From positions 1,400,001 through 1,464,000 of the forward strand of contig NZ_JACHMZ010000001.1 in the NCBI RefSeq assembly GCF_014205165.1: a stretch of DNA of 64,000 nucleotides, written 5' to 3'. Origin of the DNA: Micromonospora carbonacea. Its GTDB lineage: Bacteria > Actinomycetota > Actinomycetes > Mycobacteriales > Micromonosporaceae. The notes beneath the pieces were generated by a model. That model was not told the origin of the DNA. It saw only the letters and a program-made list of their open reading frames with translations, and searched no databases. Positions 6,522 to 16,339 of the stretch are shown piece after piece. The first letter of the stretch is position 1. Every line of letters starts with the position of its first letter. Position numbers and translations under genes: made by a program.

Positions 6522-7342
6522 GCAGCCCCGCCCCGGCGGCCCTCCGGCTCCACCCGCTGCGCGACTCGGCGACGATGCTGCGCCGCAGCCTCCGGCGCAT
6601 GCTGCGCTACCCGTCGATGACCGTGACGCTCGTCGCGATGCCCATCGTCTTCCTGCTGCTGTTCGTCTACGTGTTCGGCGGCACGCTGGGCGCCGGGCTC
6701 GGCGGGGCGGTGCCCGGCGGCGCGGCCGGCGGGCGGGCCGCGTACGCCACCTACGTGGCCCCCGCGATCATCCTGATGACCGTGACGGCGGCGGTCCAGG
6801 GGACGGCGATCACCATCGCCATGGACCTGACCGAGGGGATCGTCGCCCGGTTCCGGACGATGCACATCGCCCGCGTCTCGGTGCTGACCGGACACGTCCT
6901 GGGCAGCCTGATCCAGGCGGCGTTCAGCGTGGCGGTGGTGACCGGGGTGGCCCTGCTGGTCGGCTTCCGGCCCACGGCCGGGCCGGGCGGGTGGCTGGCC
7001 GCGGCCGGCTTCCTGGCGGCGGTGGCCTTCGCGCTGGTCTGGTTGGCCGTCGCGCTCGGCCAGGTGAGCGGGAGCGTCGAGACCGCCAGCAACCTGCCCA
7101 TGCCGCTGGTCCTGCTGCCCTTCCTCGGCAGCGGGTTCGTCCCCACCGACTCCATGCCGGCCGGGCTGCGCTGGTTCGCCGAGCACCAGCCGTTCACGCC
7201 GATCATCGAGACGCTGCGCGGCCTGCTGATGGACGAGCCGGTCGGCGGCGACGCGTGGGTGGCGCTCGCCTGGTGCGCGGCCATCGCGCTGGGCGGCTAC
7301 CTCTGGTCGAGGCGGCTGTTCAACCGGGAGCCCGCGCGCTGA
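6518..7342 (+). CDS. ABC-2 type exporter permease (DrrB-like)
   Basis: A 274-residue protein with six predicted membrane helices, beginning after a basic N-terminus (LRRSLRRMLRYPSMTVTLVA, then MPIVFLLLFVYVFGG). A DrrB-type segment SGSVETASNLPMPLVLLPFL and then GSGFVPTDSMP lies near residues 185-210. It is translationally coupled to the ATPase through a 4-bp overlap. It provides the membrane channel of the exporter encoded by 5562-7342. Confidence 0.92.
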   Translation: MSSPAPAALRLHPLRDSATMLRRSLRRMLRYPSMTVTLVAMPIVFLLLFVYVFGGTLGAGLGGAVPGGAAGGRAAYATYVAPAIILMTVTAAVQGTAITIAMDLTEGIVARFRTMHIARVSVLTGHVLGSLIQAAFSVAVVTGVALLVGFRPTAGPGGWLAAAGFLAAVAFALVWLAVALGQVSGSVETASNLPMPLVLLPFLGSGFVPTDSMPAGLRWFAEHQPFTPIIETLRGLLMDEPVGGDAWVALAWCAAIALGGYLWSRRLFNREPAR

Positions 7343-7456
7343 CGGTGGAGTTCCCGGTGCGCCCATCGGACACCCCGATCAGCCCGCCCGGCGCGTAAAA
7401 TCCAACTACTTCGATATGTTGGGTTGGTCTGCTCGGCGGGCCTGATGGGAGTGACG

Positions 7457-9124
7457 GTGCGGAACCTGCTGGCCCAGTTGCTGGGCATCGCGACCGCGAT
7501 CTCGCTGGCCGCCGTCGGCGGCACCGCGCCGGTCCCCGAGCGGGCGGCCGACGTGCGGGGCGCGCCGACCACGGCGGCGGACTCGCCCGCCGACCTGACC
7601 GGTGACATCGACTTCTCCGTGCCGAGCGGCACGTTCCAGGGCGGGCTCTCCGTCTCGCTGGGCACGAGCGTGGCCGGCGCCGAGATCCGCTACACGACCG
7701 ACGGGACGCTCCCCGGGCCGGACTCCCGCCGGTACGACGACACGCCCCTGCTGCTCTCCGGCACCACCCAACTGCGGGCGCGGCCGTTCGTGGATGGAGC
7801 ACCGGCCGGCGATCCCGGCACGGCGCTCTACCTGGCCCGGGCCATGGACGTGCAGCTCGACCTGCCGATCCTGGTGATCGACGGGTACGGGCAGGGAAAG
7901 CCGGGCCGGGACTACGTCGACTCGGCGGCCCTGCTCTTCGAGCCGACCGGGGGATACGCGTCGCTCTCGGCGACGCCGACCCTCGCCACCCGGATCGGCT
8001 ACCACCTGCGCGGCACGTCGAGTTCGCTGTTCGACAAGGCCCCGTACCGGGTCGAGTTCCGGGACAACGAGGACGACGACGCCGACTATCCGGTGCTGGG
8101 GATGCCTGCGGAGTCCGACTGGGTGCTGCGGGGCCCGTACACCGACAAGGCGCTGATCCGGGAGGCGCTGACCTTCGACCTGGCCCGCCAGCTGGGATAC
8201 CAGGCGCCCCGGTACGCCTTCGTCGAGTTCTATCTCAACGTCGCGGACCGGCCGTTGGGCGCCGAGGACTACCAGGGCGTCTACATGATCGTGGAGACCA
8301 TCAAGAACGCGAAGAACCGGCTCGACCTGAAGGAGCTCGATCCCGACGACGTCACCCTGCCGGCGATCTCCGGCGGGTACATCTTCAAGTTCGAGTGGCT
8401 GACGGCCGAGGAGCCGACCCTGGAGTGCGTGGGGCGGCCCGCGACCTGCTGGCACTACCTGGAGGTCGTCGACCCGTCGCCGCTGCAACCGGAGCAGCAG
8501 GTCTGGCTCACCGGCCACCTCCAGCAGTTCAACGACCTGATGCAGTCCCGGAGCTTTGCCGACCCGACGACGGGCTATCCCGCCTGGATCGACGTCGGAT
8601 CGTTCGTCGACTCGCTGATCCTCAACGAGCTGACCCGCAACTTCGACGCCTACGCCCGCAGCTCCTACTTCTACAAGGACCGGGGCGGCAAGATCACCGC
8701 CGGGCCGCTGTGGGACCTCGACATCACCTACGGCGTCGGTGGCGGGGACAACCTGGAGACGGCCGGCTGGCAGTACGAGCAGCCGCGCTGGCCGAAGCCC
8801 AACAACTGGATCAACCGGCTGGTCACGGACCCCGCGTTCGTCGGGTTGGTCCGGGCCCGCTGGGCCGAGCTGCGCCGGGGTCCGCTCTCCGGTGCGCAGC
8901 TCGACGCGCGGTTCGCCGCCATCACGGCCCCGCTGGTCAACGCCGCCGAGCGGAACTTCCAGCGGTGGCCGAACCTGACCACCGAGAAGATCGGGCCCAT
9001 CGTCACCCCGACCGCCGACACCTGGCAGGGGCAGGTCCGGTACATGCGGGACTGGATGACCGAGCGGATGGCGTGGCTGGATTCGTCCGCCGGCTGGGGC
9101 GGGGCCGCCGCAGCCGGCGGGTGA
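7457..9124 (+). CDS. Secreted CotH-kinase-family protein
   Basis: About 555 residues. The N-terminal hydrophobic stretch (LLAQLLGIATAISLAAVGG) looks like a signal peptide. About residues 45-120 resemble a chitobiase/CHB_HEX-type domain (AEIRYTTDGTLPGPDSRRYD), followed by the CotH domain: YHLRGTSSSLFDKAPYRVEF, DWVLRGPYTDKALIREAL, GVYMIVETIKNAKNRL, and the metal-site-like PLWDLDITYG. CotH proteins include atypical protein kinases that phosphorylate spore-coat proteins; here the target is unknown. The GTG at 7457 has GGGAG 5 nt upstream; ATG 7445 is an alternative start. The gene is convergent with SulP and separated from it by a hairpin. Confidence 0.88.
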   Translation: MRNLLAQLLGIATAISLAAVGGTAPVPERAADVRGAPTTAADSPADLTGDIDFSVPSGTFQGGLSVSLGTSVAGAEIRYTTDGTLPGPDSRRYDDTPLLLSGTTQLRARPFVDGAPAGDPGTALYLARAMDVQLDLPILVIDGYGQGKPGRDYVDSAALLFEPTGGYASLSATPTLATRIGYHLRGTSSSLFDKAPYRVEFRDNEDDDADYPVLGMPAESDWVLRGPYTDKALIREALTFDLARQLGYQAPRYAFVEFYLNVADRPLGAEDYQGVYMIVETIKNAKNRLDLKELDPDDVTLPAISGGYIFKFEWLTAEEPTLECVGRPATCWHYLEVVDPSPLQPEQQVWLTGHLQQFNDLMQSRSFADPTTGYPAWIDVGSFVDSLILNELTRNFDAYARSSYFYKDRGGKITAGPLWDLDITYGVGGGDNLETAGWQYEQPRWPKPNNWINRLVTDPAFVGLVRARWAELRRGPLSGAQLDARFAAITAPLVNAAERNFQRWPNLTTEKIGPIVTPTADTWQGQVRYMRDWMTERMAWLDSSAGWGGAAAAGG

Positions 9125-9142
9125 GCACCACCCAGCCGTGAT

Positions 9143-9199
9143 CATGTCGGCGAGACGGGGGCAGCCGGCCGGTCGGGACACCCCCATCTCGCCGACATG
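9143..9199. terminator. Bidirectional hairpin with GTCGGCGA ends
   Basis: The 19-nt arms (9143-9161 and 9181-9199) pair with one mismatch around a 19-nt loop. The outer part is CATGTCGGCGAGA. It lies between convergent genes ending at 9124 and 9265 and shares its end motif with hairpins at 18606 and 25508. Confidence 0.65.
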
Positions 9200-9264
9200 G
9201 CGAACCGGACCCGGCCCGCCGGGCCAGGCCGGACCGGGGTCAGTCCGGGCCAGGCCGGACCGGG

Positions 9265-10806
9265 TCAGTCCGTCGCGTCGACCGTGCGGGGCCGGTCGTC
9301 CTCCGCCGGACGCGGCGCGACGACGTGCACCGACACCCCCGCGTTGCGGTTGTGCGTCTCGATCCAGGTGTCCAGCGCGGTGCGGCAGGCGTGGTCGACG
9401 TGCCGCAGCCCGCGCAGGTCCAGCCGGACGGTCCGGTCGGCCGGCAGATCGTTGAGCGTGGTGAGGATGGTGGGCAGCCGCAGGAAGGTGGCGTTCCCGG
9501 TGATCGCGACCTCGACCGGCCCCGGGCCGGCGTCGCCCACGGCGGCGTCGCGCGCCACCGGAACCTCGCGCACGGTGACCCGGACGTGCGAGATCTCCCA
9601 CGCGGTCTTCACCACGGCCAGGCCGAGGCCGACGAGCACGCCGGTGAACATGTCGGTGGTGAGGATGGCCAGGGCCGTCACCGCCAGCACCACCGCCTCG
9701 CCCCGGTGCTGCCGCCACAGCTCCGGCAGCGCGCGCAGCGGCAGCAGCTTGACCCCGGCGTGCACGAGCACGGCGGCGAGCGCGGGCAGCGGCATCAGCC
9801 CGATCAGGCCGGGCGCGGCGGCGGCGAACAGCAGCAGCCACAGCCCGTGCAGCACCCGGGACGCCTTCGTCCGCGCGCCGGCCCGCACGTTGGCGGAGCT
9901 GCGGACGATGACGGCGGTCATCGGCAGGGCGCCGAGCAGGCCGCAGATCGTGTTGCCGGTGCCCTGCGCCACGAGTTCCCGGTCGAAGTCGGTGCGGGGG
10001 CCCCGGTGCAGCCGGTCGACGGCCGCCGCGCTGAACAGGCTCTCCGCCGAGGCGACCAGGGTGAACGTGGCGATCGTCGCCAGCACCCCGACGTCCGCGA
10101 GGGTGCCCCAGTGCCCCAGCGACGGCTGCATCGCCGCGAGCAGCCCCTCGACCTCGATGGTGTCGACGGGCAACCCGAGCGCGGCGGTCACCCCGGCCGC
10201 CGCCACGACGGCGACGAGCGCGCCGGGGACCGTCCGCAGCCGGCCGGGCAGGCCGTCCCAGCCCACCATCACGGCGATGGTGGCCACGCCCACGGCGAGC
10301 GAGACCCGCGCCGGCGCGGACGTGACGACCTCGCCCACCAGCCCCGGCAGGCCGGTGAACTTGCCCGGCCCGGTGTGTGGCGCGGCGACGCCGGCCAGGA
10401 CGTAGAGCTGCCCGACGATGAGCAGCAGGCCGATGCCGGCGAGCATGCCCTGCACCACCGACACGGTGATGGCGCGGAACCAGCGGCCGAGCCGCAGCAG
10501 CCCCAGGCCGACCTGGAGCAGCCCGGCGACCAGGACGATCGTGCCGAGGCCGGCGAGGCCGTAACGGTCCACGGCCTCGGCGACCAGCACGGTCAGGCCG
10601 GCGGCGGGGCCGCTGACCTGCATGCTGCTGCCGGGCATGAACCCCACGACGAGGCCGCCGACGATGCCGGTGACCAGGCCGAGTTCGGCCGGCACACCGG
10701 AGGCGACGGCGATGCCCACGCAGAGCGGGAGGGCGACGAGGAAGACGACGACGGAGGCGGACAGGTCGGCGCGCAGGGTGCGCCAGGGCAGGGCGGGAGG
10801 CGACAT
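9265..10806 (-). CDS. SulP/SLC26-family anion transporter with C-terminal STAS-like domain
   Basis: A 513-residue protein with 10-12 membrane helices. The N-terminus LRADLSASVVVFLVALPLCV and GFMPGSSMQVSGPAAGLTVL are SulP hallmarks. The end (about residues 425-513; VEVAITGNATFLRLPTILTT, DLRGLRHVDHACRTALDTWI) is a STAS-like domain. Family members move sulfate, bicarbonate or other anions; substrate not assignable. The SulP core matches the form often found with carbonic anhydrase, but none is adjacent. Confidence 0.9.
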   Translation of the reverse strand: MSPPALPWRTLRADLSASVVVFLVALPLCVGIAVASGVPAELGLVTGIVGGLVVGFMPGSSMQVSGPAAGLTVLVAEAVDRYGLAGLGTIVLVAGLLQVGLGLLRLGRWFRAITVSVVQGMLAGIGLLLIVGQLYVLAGVAAPHTGPGKFTGLPGLVGEVVTSAPARVSLAVGVATIAVMVGWDGLPGRLRTVPGALVAVVAAAGVTAALGLPVDTIEVEGLLAAMQPSLGHWGTLADVGVLATIATFTLVASAESLFSAAAVDRLHRGPRTDFDRELVAQGTGNTICGLLGALPMTAVIVRSSANVRAGARTKASRVLHGLWLLLFAAAAPGLIGLMPLPALAAVLVHAGVKLLPLRALPELWRQHRGEAVVLAVTALAILTTDMFTGVLVGLGLAVVKTAWEISHVRVTVREVPVARDAAVGDAGPGPVEVAITGNATFLRLPTILTTLNDLPADRTVRLDLRGLRHVDHACRTALDTWIETHNRNAGVSVHVVAPRPAEDDRPRTVDATD

Positions 10807-11047
10807 CGTTCACATCCGGGGAAGGCGGGGCGAGCGGGCGTCGGGTCGGCCGCCGACGCCGGCCGCCGGCTGGCCGCACCGCCGGCGGGGCCGGGGGTAC
10901 GGGTGTCGGCGGCGCGGTGGCCGGCGGGTGACCGCGTGGTGGTCGGGGTACGCGAAGGTGCCCGACGGGCCGGGGGGACGTCCGCGCCGCCCGCCGGCCG
11001 TACGCCGCCCGCGACGGCGGGCGGTCCGGTTTTCCGGCTGGCGTCGC

Positions 11048-11590
11048 TCAGCAGCGCAGGACGCGCAGCCGGATCGGGTCGGGTCCGGCGTCGGCGGTGG
11101 CGGGGCGACCGTCGGCGGTGCTGCCCCGGCGCACGGCGGCCTCGGGCAGGGCCGCCCCGGCCTGCGGCCCGGGGTCGCGTCGGTCGGTGCCCTGGTTGCC
11201 CCGGCCGGACCGGCTGACCGAGCCGCACGCCTTCCCGTCGAAGCGGGGCACGACGGTGGGGTCCGGCGGCTGGTCGGTGTGCGCGGCGAGCGTGGTCACG
11301 AGGCGGTACGCCTCCAGGGCGACCCGCCCGGCCCGCCCGGTGCGCGGCGGTACGCCGGCCCGGGGGGCCGCCGCGGACCGGGCGGTCGCGCGGACCGGGA
11401 TGCCCGGGTCGGCGGGCGACGCGGCGGCGACGGCGGCCGGGGCGACGGCGTGTGGGGCGACGGCGGGATGCGGCGCGACGGTGACGGCGACGGCGTCGAG
11501 CGGGGCGCGGCAGGCGAGGCCGACGTGCAACAGGAGCGCGCAGACGAGCAGCGGGGCGAGGCGAACGGCGGTGCCGGGTCTGCGCTGCAC
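11048..11590 (-). CDS. Putative secreted hypothetical protein
   Basis: A 180-residue frame with a basic-hydrophobic N-terminus (MQRRPGTAVRLAPLLVCALL, LHVGLACRA), which could be a signal peptide or lipoprotein signal, followed by Ala/Pro/Arg-rich low-complexity sequence ending RLRVLRC. No domain is recognised. Codon bias is actinobacterial, but the composition is weak evidence, so a non-coding region cannot be excluded. About 240 bp between this gene and the SulP start contain nothing recognisable. Confidence 0.45.
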   Translation of the reverse strand: MQRRPGTAVRLAPLLVCALLLHVGLACRAPLDAVAVTVAPHPAVAPHAVAPAAVAAASPADPGIPVRATARSAAAPRAGVPPRTGRAGRVALEAYRLVTTLAAHTDQPPDPTVVPRFDGKACGSVSRSGRGNQGTDRRDPGPQAGAALPEAAVRRGSTADGRPATADAGPDPIRLRVLRC

Positions 11591-11729
11591 CGCTCACCCC
11601 CAGGCCGGTACGCGTACACGCACGCCGCGTGCCACCACACCGTAGAACCTCCGACCCGTGTTGCCGGTTACGCCCCTTTTAACGGAATGATGCGTACGGT
11701 GGGCGGCTGGCCGGGCCCGGACGCGGTGC

Positions 11730-11758
11730 GGCCCCGGAGCGACGGGCGCTCCGGGGCC
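11730..11758 (-). terminator. Terminator hairpin of the subtilisin gene
   Basis: A perfect 12-bp stem GGCCCCGGAGCG (11730-11741) / CGCTCCGGGGCC (11747-11758) with a 5-nt loop, located 19 bp past the stop of the protease gene. Confidence 0.75.
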
Positions 11759-11776
11759 GACCTGGGGCGAGGGGGA

Positions 11777-13000
<1,224 letters not shown>

Positions 13001-13089
13001 CTATCGGTCTCCTCTGTCGTCGACCGCGTCGACCTGCGGGTACGCGGTCTGAGATCGTGAGGACAGGCTATCGAGAGATCCACAGTGAG

Positions 13090-13881
13090 CTATATATCGA
13101 ATGGGTCATAGCATCGTGTTATCTCGTCGCGCACGGCCCGCTGGAACGCCCGCGCCGCCGCGCCGCCGGGTGGTCGGCCGCCGCGCCGGGCCGCGATCGC
13201 CCGCTCGATCAGGCCCGCCGCCGGGTGCCCCTGCCCGACCAGCCGCCGCCCCGCCGCCACCTTCGGCAGCCAGCCGCCGTCGCGGCAGCGCACCAGCGCG
13301 CGGCACGCGCCGAGCACCGCGTCCTCGGTGCCGGCCGCCGGCTCGTCGCCGGGCGGGGTCGGCAGCGCCAACCACCAGGTCAGCGCGTCCACCAGCAGCC
13401 GGCGCAGGTCGGCCGGCGTCAGGTCGGCGAACGCCTCCCCGGCCGGCGGCCCGAGCAGGGCCAGGCCGCCGGCGTGCAGGATGCTGCGGTCCAGGCCGTA
13501 CCAGAACCGGCCGTCGGCGGCCGCCCGCTCGTCGCCGGACCAGGTCACCCGGGGCGGCATCCGGGCGCCCGTGTTCAGCTCCACCTCGAAGCCCGGCTCC
13601 GGGGTGCCCGACCGGGCCACGTCCCGGCGGTAGACGACCAGCTCCAACCCGCGCGCCGGGCAGGGCAGCGCCTCGTGCCGCAGCCGGGCGACCAGCTCCC
13701 GCTTGCGCCCGGCGGGCAGGGGCCGCGCGCACAGCAGCGCCACGTCCACGTCGCTGCGCCCCGGCTGGTACGCGCCCAGCGCCACCGACCCGGCCGCGTA
13801 CGCGCCGACGAGGTCGTCGCCGAGCGCCTCGCCGGCCGCGGCGACCAGCTCCGTCAGGTAGCGCGCCACCTCGATGTCCAC
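13090..13881 (-). CDS. Nucleotidyltransferase / aminoglycoside adenylyltransferase-like (DUF4111) protein
   Basis: A 263-residue protein. The nucleotidyltransferase motif is visible as AAGSVALGAYQPGRSDVDVA (about residues 29-48), with the GS and the two metal-binding Asp of DVD. The C-terminal helical half (LTPADLRRLLVDALTWWLAL, and LGACRALV) matches the AadA/DUF4111 layout. AadA-type enzymes adenylylate streptomycin and spectinomycin, but chromosomal relatives often have other or unknown substrates, so resistance is only a possibility. The TGA stop is followed within 90 bp by the divergent protease gene promoter region. Confidence 0.8.
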   Translation of the reverse strand: MDIEVARYLTELVAAAGEALGDDLVGAYAAGSVALGAYQPGRSDVDVALLCARPLPAGRKRELVARLRHEALPCPARGLELVVYRRDVARSGTPEPGFEVELNTGARMPPRVTWSGDERAAADGRFWYGLDRSILHAGGLALLGPPAGEAFADLTPADLRRLLVDALTWWLALPTPPGDEPAAGTEDAVLGACRALVRCRDGGWLPKVAAGRRLVGQGHPAAGLIERAIAARRGGRPPGGAAARAFQRAVRDEITRCYDPFDI

Positions 13882-13906
13882 CGTCGCATTGTGGCGTCCC
13901 GGCCGA

Positions 13907-14395
13907 TCAGGGGCGGTCCCGCTCCAGCAGGGCGGCGAGCCGCGCGGCGGTCGACGGCGCGTGCAGGTGCAGCCGGGCCACGTTGATGCTGTCCTGCCCC
14001 ACGACGGCGAGCAGCGCCTGCCGGCTGACGGCGTAGACGCTCAGGTAGCCGTGGTCGTTGCGGACGGTGGACTGCTGGAACTCGCCCTGGCTCAGCCGCA
14101 GCCCCACCTGCCGGCCCAGGCCGTACGTGGTCGCGGCGAGCGCGGCCAGGTCGTTCGGGTCGACGTCGGTCTGCATGTTGTGGGTGATGAGCAGGCCGTC
14201 CACCCCGCCGAGGACGCAGCCGTGCACGCCGGGGATCTGCACCCGCAGGTCGGCCAGCTCCTGCCCGATCGCCGCGTACGGCAGTGTGGGGTTGCCCGCC
14301 AGCGAGGGCGGGAACGCCCGGGGCGTCGGTGGTTCCCCCGGCTGCCGCGCGGTGCGCCGGGGGAGGACGGTTCCGGTGCTGTCGACCACGCTCAC
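13907..14395 (-). CDS. Roadblock/LC7-domain protein
   Basis: A 162-residue protein with a disordered Pro/Arg-rich first 40 residues and then a roadblock fold: LADLRVQIPGVHGCVLGGVD, GLLITHN, LAALAATTYGLGRQVGLRLS. Such proteins in actinomycetes usually regulate Ras-like GTPases in conservons. Here there is no sensor kinase, DUF742 or GTPase gene nearby. It overlaps the upstream roadblock-like gene by 4 bp, so the two products probably form a heterodimer. Confidence 0.78.
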   Translation of the reverse strand: MSVVDSTGTVLPRRTARQPGEPPTPRAFPPSLAGNPTLPYAAIGQELADLRVQIPGVHGCVLGGVDGLLITHNMQTDVDPNDLAALAATTYGLGRQVGLRLSQGEFQQSTVRNDHGYLSVYAVSRQALLAVVGQDSINVARLHLHAPSTAARLAALLERDRP

Positions 14396-14763
14396 AGCTC
14401 CAGGCTCTCCTCGATGACGCGGAGCTGGTGCCGGGCCATCGCCAGGTTGGCCCGGCTCTTGCTCACCATCAGATAGAGGAACAGGCCCTTGCCCGTCCGG
14501 CTGGTGACCGGCCGGATCAGGTGGTACTGCGAACCGAGGGTGATGAGGATGTCCTCGATCTCGTCGTTCAGGTTCAGCATCTCGATCGTGCGCAGCTTGG
14601 CGCGGACCACGTCCGTGTTGCCGGCGGCGGCGATCGTCAGGTCGATCTCCCCGGTGCCGCCGGCCACGCCGAGCGTCATCCCGCTGTTGTAGTCGACCAG
14701 TGCGGCGCCGATCGCGCCATCGATGTTCATCGCGCTCTTGAGCGCGACGTCAAGATTCGCCAC
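14392..14763 (-). CDS. Roadblock-like small protein (123 aa)
   Basis: MANLDVALKSAMNIDGAIGA... is a single-domain protein of the roadblock/longin type: a helix, then ALVDYNSGMTLGV, then RAKLRTIEMLNLNDEIEDIL and ITLGSQYHLIRPV, and a C-terminal helix ending RVIEESLEL. It is the first gene of a two-gene unit with 13907-14395 (ATGA overlap). This tandem of two different roadblock proteins without a GTPase is unusual. Function unknown; the partner may be encoded elsewhere. Confidence 0.75.
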   Translation of the reverse strand: MANLDVALKSAMNIDGAIGAALVDYNSGMTLGVAGGTGEIDLTIAAAGNTDVVRAKLRTIEMLNLNDEIEDILITLGSQYHLIRPVTSRTGKGLFLYLMVSKSRANLAMARHQLRVIEESLEL

Positions 14764-15201
14764 GGTGTCGTCCCCCAGGTCGGGCGGCGGGCGTCGCCTC
14801 GACGTTGCCGAGGGTCACCCGTCGGTGACGGGGGCGCCGCGCCGCGCAGAAGGTTTCGCAGAGGCTTGCACACGGCGCGGCGGGGCGCACCCGCGAGCGG
14901 ACGTATCGACCTGAGCGGAGGGGTGCGCCGTCCGCCGGTCCCGTAAATGGGACCCGGCGACGGATGGCACGTTATCGTCCAGGCTGATATGAAGCCCCCC
15001 AGGCTGGGTGGTAGGGGACGGGACCGTTCTTACCGACCGGCGCGCGGGTTGCGCCGCGCCGCTGTGCCCGCGCCGGTCCGCCCGGCGACGGGTTCCGCCG
15101 TTTCGGCCCGGCGGCCGGTCAGCACGTCTACTGTGGAAGACGTCGGCGACCATTTGCCTGAACCGGTGGCGGCCGGGCGGTGCGCGGTGCACAGTGATCC
15201 C
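14764..15201. other. Intergenic region, 438 bp
   Basis: No supported gene. It holds a short palindrome GGTCCC-GTAAAT-GGGACC (14937-14954), possibly a regulatory site or terminator, and the promoter regions of the divergent roadblock operon and of the small gene at 15202. Longer open frames here have no ribosome binding site and no family resemblance. Confidence 0.5.
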
Positions 15202-15405
15202 ATGAGCGACAGCGGAAGTGGTGGGCACTACTACTGGTGCACCCGACACCACCGGGTCGAGACCGAGGCCGACGTCTGCGCGGCGCGGCACGTGCTCGGG
15301 CCGTACGCCTCGGCGGCCGACGCGGAGAACGCCCTGCAACAGGTGCGGGAGCGCAACGACGCGTGGGACGCCGAGGACGCCCGTTGGGCCGGGGAGGACA
15401 GATAA
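15202..15405 (+). CDS. Conserved small hypothetical protein (67 aa)
   Basis: MSDSGSGGHYYWCTRHHRVE... continues with C..LGPYASAADAENALQQVRER and ends in an acidic Trp-containing tail (WDAEDARWAGEDR). The CTRHHRVE...C pattern and the SPOR-like AADAENAL segment recur, as I recall, in small actinomycete proteins of unknown function. ATG 15202 is the first plausible start, since upstream in-frame sequence is low-quality. It is about 80 bp upstream of the histone-like gene and on the same strand. Confidence 0.7.
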   Translation: MSDSGSGGHYYWCTRHHRVETEADVCAARHVLGPYASAADAENALQQVRERNDAWDAEDARWAGEDR

Positions 15406-15487
15406 GCGGCGCGGGACGGCCCGCGTCGAGGAACTCCGTGCCCCGAGAGAAGGCACGCGAGAGCATGTCCCCAAGGAGGGAACCACG

Positions 15488-16306
15488 ATGGCCGAAGCAC
15501 AAAAGGCCACCACCCGCCCGGCCGCCCAACGTACGACCGCGAAGAAGACCGCCGCGGCCGGACGGGCCACGGGCACGACCCGGGCCGCCGGCACGGCGAC
15601 CCGGCGGCCGACCGTGACCAAGGCGTCCCCGAACGCCTCCGGCGCCGGGGCCGGCCGGGTCCCGGCGAAGAAGGCGGTCGCGAAGAAGGCCGCCGCGACG
15701 AAGGTGGCGGCCAGCAGGACCCCGGTCGGCAGTAGGACCACGGCGAAGAAGGCGCCCGCCACGCGGACGGCGGCGAAGAAGGCCCCGGCCGCCAAGAGCA
15801 CGACGGCGGCGAAGAAGGCGTCCGCGACGGCGGCGAAGCGCACGGCCACCGCCGCGAAGCGGACCGGCGCGACGGCGGCGAAGAAGGCCCCCGCGAAGAA
15901 GACCACCGCCGCCCGCAAGGTCACCTCCACCGCGCGGAAGACCACCGCCACGGTCCGTGGCACGGGCGCGGCGGCGAAGAAGACCGGCACGGCGGCGGCG
16001 AAGCGGACGACGACGGCGGCGAAGAAGGCGCCCGCGACGGCGGCGAAGCGCACGGCCACCGCCGCGAAGAAGACCACGGCCGCCAAGAAGGCCCCGGCGA
16101 CGAAGCGGACCACGGCGGCGAAGAAGGCCCCCGCGACGAAGCGGACCACGGCGGCCAAGCGGACCACGGCCGCGAAGAAGGCCCCGGCGGCGAAGAAGAC
16201 CACGGCCCGGAAGACCACGGCGGCGGCCCGGTCCACCGGCGCCACCCGCACGGCCACCGCCAGGAAGGCGCCGGCGAAGAAGCCGACGTCCACCCGCACC
16301 CTCTGA
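15488..16306 (+). CDS. Histone H1-like Lys/Ala-rich DNA-binding protein
   Basis: A 272-residue, extremely basic protein built of repeated AKK-containing units (TTAAKKAPA, ATKRTTAAKKAPA, ATAAKRTATAAKK). It has no folded domain. Similar tails occur in eukaryotic-type H1/HC1 and in the C-terminus of actinobacterial HupB; here the HU domain is absent. Such tails bind DNA or RNA non-specifically and condense it. AAGGAGG lies 9 nt before ATG 15488. The repetitive DNA makes length change by recombination likely. Confidence 0.85.
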   Translation: MAEAQKATTRPAAQRTTAKKTAAAGRATGTTRAAGTATRRPTVTKASPNASGAGAGRVPAKKAVAKKAAATKVAASRTPVGSRTTAKKAPATRTAAKKAPAAKSTTAAKKASATAAKRTATAAKRTGATAAKKAPAKKTTAARKVTSTARKTTATVRGTGAAAKKTGTAAAKRTTTAAKKAPATAAKRTATAAKKTTAAKKAPATKRTTAAKKAPATKRTTAAKRTTAAKKAPAAKKTTARKTTAAARSTGATRTATARKAPAKKPTSTRTL

Positions 16307-16339
16307 CCCGCGGGCGGGTGGGGGTGCCAGGATTGGGCC

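Noticed and set aside
5562-9124. Secondary-metabolite cluster around the DrrAB exporter
   Set aside because: No polyketide, peptide, terpene or RiPP biosynthetic genes are present in the surrounding sequence.
7406-10879. 1157-codon minus-strand frame across cotH and the SulP gene
   Set aside because: It is a different frame from the SulP protein and antisense to the CotH gene; composition is Arg/Pro/Gly-rich.
13907-14763. Conservon (cvn) signalling operon
   Set aside because: No sensor kinase, DUF742 or GTPase gene is next to the roadblock genes.
15500-16290. Repetitive array that at first looks like a CRISPR or satellite
   Set aside because: Repeat units are codon-phased and encode the AKK-rich protein; there are no regular spacers.
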